The notes: generated by a model not told the origin, from the letters alone. DNA of 8,007 bases from Ilumatobacteraceae bacterium (GCA_025456105.1 JALOLG010000051.1:1-8007), one strand, 5' to 3'. Counted from the first letter of the stretch, positions 1 through 5,549 are shown. Program-made: numbers and translations.

Positions 1-829
1 GACCGACCCGGCCACCCTCGCCGGCTTCGCCACCGCCGCCGTGCTGCTCACCGCCTTCGTGGGCTGGGAGCGGCGCATCGAGCACCCGATGATGCCCGTG
101 CGGATCTTCCGCAACCTGCGGTTCTCGGCCGCGAGCGTGTCGATCACGTCGGCGTTCTTCGCGCTGTTCGGGTTCATCTTCCTGATCACGCAGTACTTCC
201 AGCTCGTCCGCGGCTACTCGCCGCTCGAGGCCGGCGTGCGCACGCTGCCGGTCGCCACGGCCATCGCCCTCGCCGCCGTGCTGGCGCCCCGCCTGGTCGA
301 GCGGATCGGCACCACCCGCGTCGTGGCCGGCGGGCTCGCGCTGATGGCGATCGGGTTCGCCTGGGTGTCGACCGCCTCGGCGAGCACGCCCTACCTCGAG
401 ATCGTCGGCCAGATGATCGTGCTCGGCGTCGGGCTCGGCTGCACCACGGCACCCGCGACGGAGTCGATCATGGGATCGCTGAGCAGCGACAAGGCCGGGG
501 TCGGCTCCGCCGTCAACGACACCACGCGCGAGCTCGGCGGCACCCTCGGTGTGGCCGTGCTCGGCAGCGTGTTCAGCTCGATCTACGTCGCCGCGCTGGC
601 CGACGGCCCGGTCGTGTCGTCGCTGCCGGCCGAGGCACGCGCGGCCACCGAGGACTCGGTCGCCGCGGCCGGGCTCGTCGCCCGCGAGCTCGGCACGGCC
701 GCACCGCAGTACCTCGCGGAGGTGAACGACGCGTTCCTGTCGGGCCTCGGCGTCGCCTGCCTGGTGGCGGCGGGCGTGGCGGCGGCCGGTGCGGTGTTCG
801 CCGCCCGGTTCCTCCCGGCTCGCGCCTGA
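1..829 (+). CDS. MFS drug/solute efflux transporter, DHA2 (EmrB/QacA-like) family, C-terminal part
   Basis: The gene is open at the left edge. The reading frame begins at base 2 without a start codon, so about 275 C-terminal residues are visible. The GTG at 41 lies inside the frame and is unlikely to be the true start. The protein is very hydrophobic with several membrane segments. The stretch ending FLITQYFQLVRGYSPLEAG followed by RTLP is characteristic of the second half of 14-TM DHA2 pumps (EmrB, QacA, LfrA type). Near the C-terminus, GSAVNDTTRELGGTLGVAV matches the conserved glycine-rich helix of the same family, and a last hydrophobic helix precedes the end (LVAAGVAAAGAVFAARF). By family it would be a proton-driven exporter in the cytoplasmic membrane; the substrate cannot be read from sequence. 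It converges on the cyclic-nucleotide-binding gene with only 4 bp between the two stop codons. Family is confident, substrate unknown. Confidence 0.9.
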   Translation, partial: TDPATLAGFATAAVLLTAFVGWERRIEHPMMPVRIFRNLRFSAASVSITSAFFALFGFIFLITQYFQLVRGYSPLEAGVRTLPVATAIALAAVLAPRLVERIGTTRVVAGGLALMAIGFAWVSTASASTPYLEIVGQMIVLGVGLGCTTAPATESIMGSLSSDKAGVGSAVNDTTRELGGTLGVAVLGSVFSSIYVAALADGPVVSSLPAEARAATEDSVAAAGLVARELGTAAPQYLAEVNDAFLSGLGVACLVAAGVAAAGAVFAARFLPARA

Positions 830-843
830 TCGGTCAGGGCGCG
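821..843. terminator. Hairpin joining two convergent stop codons, possible bidirectional terminator
   Basis: CGCGCCTGA (821-829) pairs with TCAGGGCGCG (834-843) as nine base pairs with one bulged G, around a TCGG loop. The TGA stop of the transporter pairs with the complement of the TGA stop of the opposite gene, so the stem is centred on the 4-bp gap. Neither side has a T tract, so it is not a classical intrinsic terminator. It is the only structure available to separate the two converging transcripts. The pairing is seen; the terminator role is inferred. Confidence 0.45.
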
Positions 844-1265
844 ACGAGCAGCTGCGCCCGGAACGACTCGGCCAGGCCCTGCAGCATCGCCGGGGCCAGG
901 CCGGGGATCGCACCGAGCAGCAACGTCACGTCGGGGCGGTCGAGGACCGCGAGCTCGCAGTCGGTCACCGCGACGACGTCGCTCGCACGCGGTCCGGGCG
1001 CCAGCACGGCCAGCTCACCGAACGACGAGCCGGCCTCGAAGCGGTGGCCCGCACCGGCGTCGGAGCGTGCCGCCGCGACGCCCCGCAGCACCAGGAACAG
1101 CTCGCTGCCCTCGTCGCCGCGCCGCACCACGAGCTGGCCCGCGGCCACCGACCGCAGCGTCACCTTCTTGGCCACGACGGCGAGGTCGCGATCGGTGCAG
1201 CGGGAGAACAGCCCCACACCCCGCAGGAGCGGGACGAGCTCGGCAGGATCGGCGATGGCGGCCAT
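834..1265 (-). CDS. Stand-alone cyclic-nucleotide-binding (CAP_ED) domain protein
   Basis: This 143-residue protein starts MAAIADPAEL. The first part (residues 7-30, PAELVPLLRGVGLFSRCTDR) is the usual lead-in helix of CRP-type sensor domains. The beta roll follows, with GDEGSELFLVLRG at about 50-62 and the phosphate-binding-cassette signature FGELAVLAPGPRAS at 82-95, including Glu84 and Arg93, the residues that contact cyclic nucleotide in the family. A C-terminal helix (112-140) takes the place of the hinge helix. There is no helix-turn-helix after it, so it is a sensor module rather than a complete CRP/FNR regulator. The frame is open upstream to 1322, but the ATG at 1265 is preferred because a -10-like box lies 7 nt before it and the upstream residues are low-complexity Gly/Arg/Ser. 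It diverges from the MgtE-N gene. Its partner and its actual ligand are unknown. Confidence 0.85.
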   Translation of the reverse strand: MAAIADPAELVPLLRGVGLFSRCTDRDLAVVAKKVTLRSVAAGQLVVRRGDEGSELFLVLRGVAAARSDAGAGHRFEAGSSFGELAVLAPGPRASDVVAVTDCELAVLDRPDVTLLLGAIPGLAPAMLQGLAESFRAQLLVAP

Positions 1266-1272
1266 CGGTCGG

Positions 1273-1278
1273 AACCTA
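1273..1278 (-). promoter_or_regulatory. -10 element of a probable leaderless promoter for the cyclic-nucleotide-binding gene
   Basis: On the minus strand TAGGTT fits the actinobacterial -10 consensus TANNNT and is followed by 7 nt (CCGACCG) and then the ATG at 1265. That places the expected transcription start at or next to the A of the start codon. No Shine-Dalgarno sequence is present at a useful distance. The expected -35 position (about 1296-1301) falls inside the 18-bp palindrome and is not a good -35 match. Confidence 0.55.
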
Positions 1279-1286
1279 GACCCGCC

Positions 1287-1304
1287 CCCGCCCGATCGGG
1301 CGGG
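1287..1304. repeat. 18-bp perfect palindrome in the divergent promoter region, candidate operator
   Basis: CCCGCCCGATCGGGCGGG is its own reverse complement over all 18 bases, with its centre between 1295 and 1296. It lies over the -35 position of the minus-strand promoter and about 96-113 bp before the -10 box of the plus-strand operon. A dimeric repressor bound here would block the cyclic-nucleotide-binding gene. GC-rich palindromes arise more easily in GC-rich DNA, and a hairpin role in the RNA is not excluded. Confidence 0.45.
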
Positions 1305-1399
1305 CGTGCACCGAGGGTTCACACCCGCGTCACCTCCCGTCCACCAACCCGCTCACCGGTGCGGCCGCGATCCTCCCGGGACGCCCGCAGAGCCAGGGA

Positions 1400-1405
1400 T
1401 AGCCT
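1400..1405 (+). promoter_or_regulatory. -10 element of a probable leaderless promoter for the MgtE-N/DUF1003 operon
   Basis: TAGCCT matches TANNNT and is followed by 7 nt (GCTCGGC) and the GTG start at 1413. There is no purine-rich ribosome binding site before the GTG. The geometry is the same as at 1265, 5048 and 5658. It also fixes the start at 1413, since the open frame extends upstream to 789 with no recognisable protein content. Confidence 0.55.
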
Positions 1406-1412
1406 GCTCGGC

Positions 1413-2642
1413 GTGCCCGGTGACCTGATCTACGCGTTCCGGGTGGTGCGGCTCCCGCTGCTCGACGCGGGTGGCTCACCGATCGGTCGCATCGAGGACC
1501 TCGTGGTGGTGCCGGGCCGCCCGGGCGAGCAGCCGCGGGTGGTGGGGTTCATGGCCTCGAGCCAGCGCCGGCGCATCTTCGTCAACGCCGGGCGCATCGC
1601 CGAGCTCGACGCCGACGGCGCCCGGCTGCGCAGCTGGGACCTCGACATGCACCCGTTCGTGCACCGCGCGGGCGAGCTGCTCATCAACGCCGACCTGATC
1701 GGCCGGTCGATCGGCGACGAGACCGTCAGCGACGTCGGGCTCGAGCCCGTCACCGACGGCCGCACCCGCTGGTGGGAGGTCGCCAAGGTCCGCCTCGGTC
1801 GACGCAACCCGCTCCGTCGCCGCATGACGTTCCGTCTGGTCGACGTCGACGAGGTCCCGCAGCTCTTCGGCGAGGTCACCGGCATGGCGGCCGAGGCGGC
1901 GCGCCTGCGCGACATGCACCCGTCCGACGTGGCCACCGTCGTGCGCGCCCTCCCGCTCGCCCAGCGCCGCCAGCTCGCCGAGGCGATGGACGACGAGCGC
2001 CTCGCCGACGTCCTCGAGGAGCTGCCCGAGGACGAGCAGCTGCGCATCGTCGAGGCCCTCGACCTCGAGCGCCTGCTCGGCGTGCTCGACGAGATGGAGT
2101 ACGACGACCTCGTCGACCTGCTCGGCGAGATGCCGGTCGAGCGCCGCGCCGCCGTGCTCTCGGCGATGGACACCGAGGAGGCCGACGTCGTGCGCCGCCT
2201 GCTCGCCTACGAGGAGGGCACCGCCGGCGGCATGCTCACGCCCGAGATCATCATCCTCGGGCCCACCGACACCGTCGCCCATGCGCTCGCCGAGATCCGC
2301 GACCCGGACTGGACGCCCAGCGTCGCCAACCAGGTGTTCGTGTGCCGGGCGCCCTACAAGCCGCCCACCGGCACGTTCATGGGCGTGGTGTTCGTGCAGC
2401 GGCTCCTGCGCGAGCCCCCCGGCACCGAGCTCGGCCAGTGCCTCGAGACCGTGCCCACCGTTCGCCCCGACCTCACCGACGCCGAGGTGTTCCGCCAGTT
2501 CGCCACGTACAACATGCTGGCCCTCGGCGTCGTCGACGAGGCCGGCCAGCTGCTCGGCGCCGTCACCGTCGACGACGTGGTCGACCGCATGCTCGGTGCC
2601 GGCTGGCGCCAGCGCGCCCCGCGGGTGGAGGCACCGTCGTGA
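1413..2642 (+). CDS. PRC-barrel / MgtE intracellular N-domain / CBS protein without a membrane channel
   Basis: This is a 409-residue soluble protein that starts with GTG. Residues about 9-155 form a PRC-barrel-like region beginning LPLLDAGGSPIGRIEDLVVV. Residues about 160-262 are the MgtE_N superhelix, with repeated acidic helices (HPSDVATVVRALP, DERLADVLEELPEDEQ, YDDLVDLLGEMPVERRAAVL). The junction EEGTAGGMLTPE (267-278) matches the MgtE motif that leads into the CBS pair, and CBS-like sequence runs to about 395 (LGVVDEAGQLLGAVTVDDVVDRML). In true MgtE magnesium channels five membrane helices follow; here the protein stops. It therefore has the Mg2+/nucleotide-sensing half without a pore. 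The downstream DUF1003 membrane protein overlaps it by 4 bp and is its probable partner. From memory, mycobacteria and streptomycetes carry the same pair. Annotation as a magnesium transporter would overstate the evidence. Confidence 0.88.
   Translation: MPGDLIYAFRVVRLPLLDAGGSPIGRIEDLVVVPGRPGEQPRVVGFMASSQRRRIFVNAGRIAELDADGARLRSWDLDMHPFVHRAGELLINADLIGRSIGDETVSDVGLEPVTDGRTRWWEVAKVRLGRRNPLRRRMTFRLVDVDEVPQLFGEVTGMAAEAARLRDMHPSDVATVVRALPLAQRRQLAEAMDDERLADVLEELPEDEQLRIVEALDLERLLGVLDEMEYDDLVDLLGEMPVERRAAVLSAMDTEEADVVRRLLAYEEGTAGGMLTPEIIILGPTDTVAHALAEIRDPDWTPSVANQVFVCRAPYKPPTGTFMGVVFVQRLLREPPGTELGQCLETVPTVRPDLTDAEVFRQFATYNMLALGVVDEAGQLLGAVTVDDVVDRMLGAGWRQRAPRVEAPS
2627..2631 (+). promoter_or_regulatory. 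Ribosome binding site of the DUF1003 gene
   Basis: GGAGG lies 7 nt before the GTG at 2639, inside the last codons of the upstream gene. It supports the GTG start, which is otherwise embedded in a frame open from 1772. Confidence 0.7.
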
Positions 2643-3151
2643 AGCGGCGCAGCGACCTCAGCACGCCGCGCGGCGTGCGATCCGTCGACTTCTCGTACGA
2701 CTCCGAGATCTTCGGCCAGTTCGCCGAGTCGATCGCGCGCTTCCTCGGCACCGCCCGCTACCTGGTCTTCCAGACCGTGGTGATCATCCTGTGGATCGCG
2801 CTCAACGTCCTGCCGCCCGACGACCTCCAGTTCGACCCCTGGGGCCGCGGCCTCGTGCTGCTCACGCTCGTGCTGTCGCTGCAGGCCTCCTACGCCGCCC
2901 CGCTGATCCTGCTCGCCCAGAACCGCCAGGAGCGGCGCGACCGCGCCACCTCCGACACCGACCGCGCGATCGCCGACCGCACGAAGGCCGACACCGAGTA
3001 CCTCGCCCGCGAGCTCGCCGGTGTCCGGCTCGCCCTGAGCGACGTGGTCACCGGTGAGGAGCTGCGCGAGCAGCTCGACAAGCTGGTCGACGCTGTCAAC
3101 CAGGTGGCCGCACGCCTCGACGCACTCGAGTCGCGGCCCGAACGGTCGTGA
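2639..3151 (+). CDS. DUF1003 membrane protein
   Basis: This 170-residue protein starts with a GTG that overlaps the upstream stop as GTGA, so translation is probably coupled. A cytosolic N-terminus of about 38 residues precedes two membrane helices (about 40-58, YLVFQTVVIILWIALNVLP, and 71-93, GLVLLTLVLSLQASYAAPLI). FDPWGRGLVLLTLVLSLQASYAAP and LLAQNRQERRDR form the DUF1003 signature: Phe-Asp-Pro before the second helix and an Asn-Arg-Gln motif right after it. Residues 96-165 are charged and heptad-like, a likely cytosolic coiled coil. The family has no established biochemical role. The pairing with an MgtE-N/CBS sensor suggests a membrane partner that supplies or controls a transport step, but this is inferred. 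Its last 56 bp overlap the hydrolase gene on the other strand. Confidence 0.88.
   Translation: MKRRSDLSTPRGVRSVDFSYDSEIFGQFAESIARFLGTARYLVFQTVVIILWIALNVLPPDDLQFDPWGRGLVLLTLVLSLQASYAAPLILLAQNRQERRDRATSDTDRAIADRTKADTEYLARELAGVRLALSDVVTGEELREQLDKLVDAVNQVAARLDALESRPERS
3096..3151. other. Tail-to-tail overlap of two coding regions
   Basis: The last 56 bp of the DUF1003 gene (+) and the last 56 bp of the alpha/beta hydrolase gene (-) occupy the same DNA. Both stop codons (3149-3151 on plus, 3096-3098 on minus) are plain and both proteins carry normal family content up to this stretch. The hydrolase end here, VRRGVRPPG, is Arg/Gly/Pro-rich and lies after the last conserved element, so it looks like a read-on tail. 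Confidence 0.8.
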
Positions 3152-4016
3152 CGAGCAGCTCGGCGTAGAGCGTCGGCTGCGCCATCGTGCAGAGGTGGTC
3201 GCCGTGCAGCTCGAACACCTGGGCGCCGAGCGCGTCCGCGAGCGCGCGCTGCTTGCGCGGCGGCACCAGGTGGTCGCGGGTGGTGATCAGGCTCACCGCG
3301 GGGACGGCGAGGGTGGGTGCCCAGGGCCGCGCGTCGTGGTGGCGCAGCGCCACGCCCGCCTCCACCATCACGTGCGCGCTGTTGCGCAGCATCTCGCCCG
3401 CGATCCAGCCCACGTACGGTTCGAGCGGATGACCGGCCGGCACGGCACGGCGGACCAGCTGGATCACCGAGCGCGGGTAGTACCACGAGCGCAGGCCGAA
3501 CCCGAGCACCGGCAGCCAGCGCCACCGCCAGCGCTCGAAGCGCGACGCACGGAAGTCCTGCGCCGTCGCCTGCACCACCATCGCGGCCACGAGGTCGGGG
3601 TGCCGGCGGGCGAGGTGCATCGAGATCGGTCCGCCCATCGAGTACCCCACCGTGATCACCGACTCGATGCCGAGGGCCCGCACCACCGCGGCCGCGTCGT
3701 CGGCCGCGTCCTCGAGGGTGAACGCACTCGGTGCCCGCAGGCCGCGCCCGTGACCGCGGTGGTCGATCGCCACGAACGACCAGTGCTGCGCGAGCGCCTC
3801 GTACGCGGTGAAGTACTGGAGGTCGGCCGTCGCGGTCCAGCCGTGCAGCAGGAGCAGCCACGGGGCATCCGGGTCGGGGTGCTCGTGCACCCGCACGAAG
3901 AACTCCCCGCGGTCGGCGACCTGCACCGTGCGACCGGGCGGCAACCAGGGCAGGCGCACCGTTCGTGACGGCGCGGCAGCGGCCGACCGCGCCTCAGACA
4001 TCGACACGGACATCAC
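3096..4016 (-). CDS. Alpha/beta hydrolase
   Basis: This 306-residue protein has a complete alpha/beta-hydrolase fold. The oxyanion motif LLLHGW is at 55-60, followed by DHRGHGRG (85-92). The nucleophile elbow is GYSMGG with Ser126, the acid is Asp248 in TTRDHLVPP, and the catalytic His274 is in LHGDHL. A helical cap lies between about 155 and 225, with an unusual Arg/Trp-rich stretch at 159-167. It has no signal peptide and should be cytosolic. The GTG at 4016 is chosen because AGGAG (4024-4028) lies 7 nt upstream; the ATG at 4013 or 4001 would also be in frame. The start overlaps the end of the Rossmann gene by 23 bp, so the two are translated from one message. The substrate cannot be assigned: esterase, lactonase and C-C hydrolase roles are all open. 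The last 56 bp lie opposite the end of the DUF1003 gene. Confidence 0.88.
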   Translation of the reverse strand: MMSVSMSEARSAAAAPSRTVRLPWLPPGRTVQVADRGEFFVRVHEHPDPDAPWLLLLHGWTATADLQYFTAYEALAQHWSFVAIDHRGHGRGLRAPSAFTLEDAADDAAAVVRALGIESVITVGYSMGGPISMHLARRHPDLVAAMVVQATAQDFRASRFERWRWRWLPVLGFGLRSWYYPRSVIQLVRRAVPAGHPLEPYVGWIAGEMLRNSAHVMVEAGVALRHHDARPWAPTLAVPAVSLITTRDHLVPPRKQRALADALGAQVFELHGDHLCTMAQPTLYAELLVTTVRAATRVRRGVRPPG

Positions 4017-4908
4017 CGGCGAACTCCTGGAGCCTCACGCCGAACCGCTCGATGCGGTGCAGCAGACCGATCGTGTCGAGCGACGCATCGCCCGGCACCA
4101 CCACGCCCGGAGCGAGCTCGCCGGCATCGAGCGCCACGGCGAACGCGGCGGCGGTCGCTGCGGCCGCGGCACCCACGAACTCGGCGATGCCCGAGACGAG
4201 CGAGACGCGGCCACCAGCCGCATCGGCGCCGCGCACCTCCACCCGCAGCGCGCCCACCCCGCCCTCGGGGTGCGGGCCGACGAGCATCGGCAGGTTGGCG
4301 GTGAGCCGGTCGCGCCGGTTGGCCGACATGCGCGCCGTGATGCGCTCCACCTGCGGGAACGCTCGCTGCACGGTGAGCGGCGTCGGGATCTCGGCCCGGT
4401 AGCAGTCGCGTGGACCGACCGGCTCGGGGAACCAGCAGAGCTCACGACCGCTGCCAGCGCGGCGCTCGATCCAGGCACCGTCGTGCCAGCCGAGCGCCGA
4501 GCCGCCGAGCGCACGGTGGTGCTGGCGGGCGCAGGCCGGACCGGCGGTGCCGTGCACGGCCACGTGGATCTCATCGGCGACCGCGAGCTGGTCGGCGAGC
4601 AGCCGGGCCAGCAACCCGGACAGCCCGGGCTCCATGCCGGCACCCACCACGAGCGACGTGCCGTGCAGCCGGCACGCGTCGTCGAGGTCGAGCAGCTGGC
4701 GCACGTCGTCGAGGTCGTCGGACAGCGACACCACCTGGACACCGGCGGCCACCAGCTCGGCAGCGGCCGGGGCGTGGTGGCCGGGGTGGGCGAGCACCAC
4801 CACGTCGCCCGCTGCGTGCGGCCCGAGACGCCGCTCCGGCTGGCCGAGCTGCAGGATGCGGGCGGCGCGCGTGCCGACGATGCCGCGGCCGACGATCGAG
4901 ATCGTCAC
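3994..4908 (-). CDS. Saccharopine-dehydrogenase-like NAD(P)-binding Rossmann protein
   Basis: This 304-residue protein starts with GTG as MTISIVGRGIVGT. The first strand and nucleotide loop are GRGIVG at 7-12. A second strand, VVVLAHPG, is at 36-43, and VVSLSDDLDDV at 59-69 matches the segment where saccharopine-dehydrogenase relatives bind the second half of the cofactor. VVGAGMEPGLSGLLA at 87-101 corresponds to the conserved GxxPGLS-type loop of that superfamily. The middle domain holds WFPEPVGPRDCYR, and the C-terminal helix GAAAAATAAAFAVALDAGELAPGV is typical of the fold's closing segment. It is somewhat shorter than ordinary saccharopine dehydrogenases, and a specific reaction cannot be named. 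The start overlaps the 47-codon gene by 4 bp (GTGA) and the end overlaps the hydrolase by 23 bp, so it is the middle gene of a coupled operon. The frame is open further upstream to 5313, but that extension has no family content. Confidence 0.82.
   Translation of the reverse strand: MTISIVGRGIVGTRAARILQLGQPERRLGPHAAGDVVVLAHPGHHAPAAAELVAAGVQVVSLSDDLDDVRQLLDLDDACRLHGTSLVVGAGMEPGLSGLLARLLADQLAVADEIHVAVHGTAGPACARQHHRALGGSALGWHDGAWIERRAGSGRELCWFPEPVGPRDCYRAEIPTPLTVQRAFPQVERITARMSANRRDRLTANLPMLVGPHPEGGVGALRVEVRGADAAGGRVSLVSGIAEFVGAAAAATAAAFAVALDAGELAPGVVVPGDASLDTIGLLHRIERFGVRLQEFAGDVRVDV
4024..4028 (-). promoter_or_regulatory. Ribosome binding site deciding the alpha/beta hydrolase start
   Basis: On the minus strand AGGAG is followed by 7 nt (TTCGCCG) and then GTG at 4016, with ATG directly after it at 4013. 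It lies inside the last codons of the Rossmann gene. The spacing favours the GTG, though initiation at either codon changes the protein by one residue. Confidence 0.65.
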
Positions 4909-5048
4909 GACCCGGGCTCCGGCGGGAACTGCAGCTGGCGCCAGCCGCCACGCTGCGGCGGGGTGCCGCCGGTGCCGCGCAGGCGCAGCGACCCGGCGAT
5001 CGCCGCCGCGAGCAGCACCGCTGCCAGGATGCGCCGCAGGAGCTTCAC
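4905..5048 (-). CDS. Small membrane-anchored or secreted peptide of 47 residues, unrecognised
   Basis: Reading GTG at 5048 gives MKLLRRILAAVLLAAAIAGS and then a Gly/Pro-rich tail ending QLQFPPEPGS. Three basic residues (Lys2, Arg5, Arg6) are followed by about 14 hydrophobic ones, the layout of a signal peptide or a single short anchor. The tail has two Trp/Gln-type residues, Trp36 and Gln38, and no cysteine. Three facts argue that it is real. A TACGCT -10-like box lies 7 nt before the GTG. Its TGA overlaps the GTG of the Rossmann gene as GTGA. It also fills an otherwise unexplained gap at the head of the operon. It is shorter than most annotation cut-offs. No family was recognised, and its function is unknown; it may simply couple translation of the next gene. 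Confidence 0.6.
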   Translation of the reverse strand: MKLLRRILAAVLLAAAIAGSLRLRGTGGTPPQRGGWRQLQFPPEPGS

Positions 5049-5055
5049 GCCCCGG

Positions 5056-5061
5056 AGCGTA
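5056..5061 (-). promoter_or_regulatory. -10 element of a probable leaderless promoter for the minus-strand operon
   Basis: On the minus strand TACGCT fits TANNNT and is followed by 7 nt (CCGGGGC) and the GTG at 5048. There is no separate Shine-Dalgarno sequence at normal spacing. It would drive the 47-residue peptide, the Rossmann protein and the hydrolase as one message. The -35 region (about 5079-5085) is not a good match. Confidence 0.5.
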
Positions 5062-5122
5062 GGCCCGCCCACGCCGAACCCGACCCGCGGAACCGCTGTC
5101 CGGTCGACGACGTCGAACTGCC

Positions 5123-5521
5123 ATGGCCCGACGCACGCGCACCCTCACCGCCACGGCCCTCGCCGCCGCGGCGCTCCTCCTCACCGCCTGCGGCGACGAC
5201 GGTGAGGCCGAACCGTCCGACACCGTGCCATCCGACACCGTGCCGATCACGGTGGAGCAGCTCGTCGAGCGCTCGTCCGACACCGCGATCCCGGTCGTCG
5301 GCTTCCTCCACATCAGCGGCGGCTCGACCCGGCTGTGCGCGCTGATCCTCGAGAGCTACCCGCCCCAGTGCGGCGAGCCGTCGGTCGAGCTGGTGGGGAT
5401 CGTGCCCGAGGACGTTCCGGGCCTCCAGTCCGAGGGCAGCGTCCAGTGGCGCGAGCAGCTCGAGCTCGTCGTGCAGCGCAACCCCGACGCCACCTTCACC
5501 GTCCTCGACGTCCGCACCTGA
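5123..5521 (+). CDS. Small lipoprotein of unknown function
   Basis: This 132-residue protein has a textbook lipoprotein signal: MARRTRTLTATALAAAALLL, basic then hydrophobic, with a lipobox LLTAC that puts the lipidated cysteine at residue 23. An acidic linker follows (GDDGEAEPSDTVPSDTVP), containing a duplicated PSDTV unit. The rest (about 41-132) is a compact beta-rich domain with two further cysteines, in RLCALIL and PPQCGEP, that could form a disulfide outside the membrane. The end FTVLDVRT is a clean beta strand. It should be anchored on the outer face of the cytoplasmic membrane. No family was recognised. It diverges from the 47-residue peptide operon across 74 bp. No clear -10 box or ribosome binding site was found before its ATG, although there is no other in-frame start nearby. 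Confidence 0.8.
   Translation: MARRTRTLTATALAAAALLLTACGDDGEAEPSDTVPSDTVPITVEQLVERSSDTAIPVVGFLHISGGSTRLCALILESYPPQCGEPSVELVGIVPEDVPGLQSEGSVQWREQLELVVQRNPDATFTVLDVRT
5213..5242 (+). repeat. Two tandem 15-bp units in the lipoprotein linker
   Basis: CCGTCCGACACCGTG is followed directly by CCATCCGACACCGTG, one base different, encoding PSDTV twice. The core TCCGACACCG occurs again at 5276-5285, where it encodes SDTA. It is an in-frame duplication in a flexible linker, and such linkers can vary in copy number between strains. Confidence 0.8.
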
Positions 5522-5534
5522 TCCCACTGACCCT

Positions 5535-5547
5535 TCGGTTCAACCGA
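5535..5547. repeat. 13-bp dyad after the lipoprotein gene
   Basis: TCGGTT and AACCGA are arranged around a single central C, 14 bp past the lipoprotein stop codon. As RNA it would give only a 5-bp stem with a 3-nt loop and no T tract, so it is a weak terminator. It may instead be a small protein-binding site. It is too short to assign. Confidence 0.3.
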
Positions 5548-5549
5548 GA

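Noticed and set aside
789..1412. Upstream extension of the MgtE-N frame as part of the same protein
   Set aside because: The frame is open but its translation is Arg/Gln/Pro/His-rich without family content, and it runs antisense across the cyclic-nucleotide-binding gene. The GTG at 1413 has the -10 spacing and the first recognisable domain residues.
3054..3968. A 304-codon plus-strand open frame opposite the alpha/beta hydrolase
   Set aside because: It has no recognisable motif and is Arg/His-rich, and the minus strand carries a full hydrolase triad over the same DNA.
5104..5116. 13-bp dyad TCGACG-A-CGTCGA just before the lipoprotein start
   Set aside because: GTCGAC/CGACG strings are abundant throughout this GC-rich window, including inside coding regions, so a dyad of this type is expected by chance.
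4410..5345. A 311-codon plus-strand open frame over the Rossmann and lipoprotein genes
   Set aside because: The translation is dominated by Arg, Ala and Pro, as expected from an off-frame reading of GC-rich coding DNA, and it crosses two well-supported genes and their promoters.
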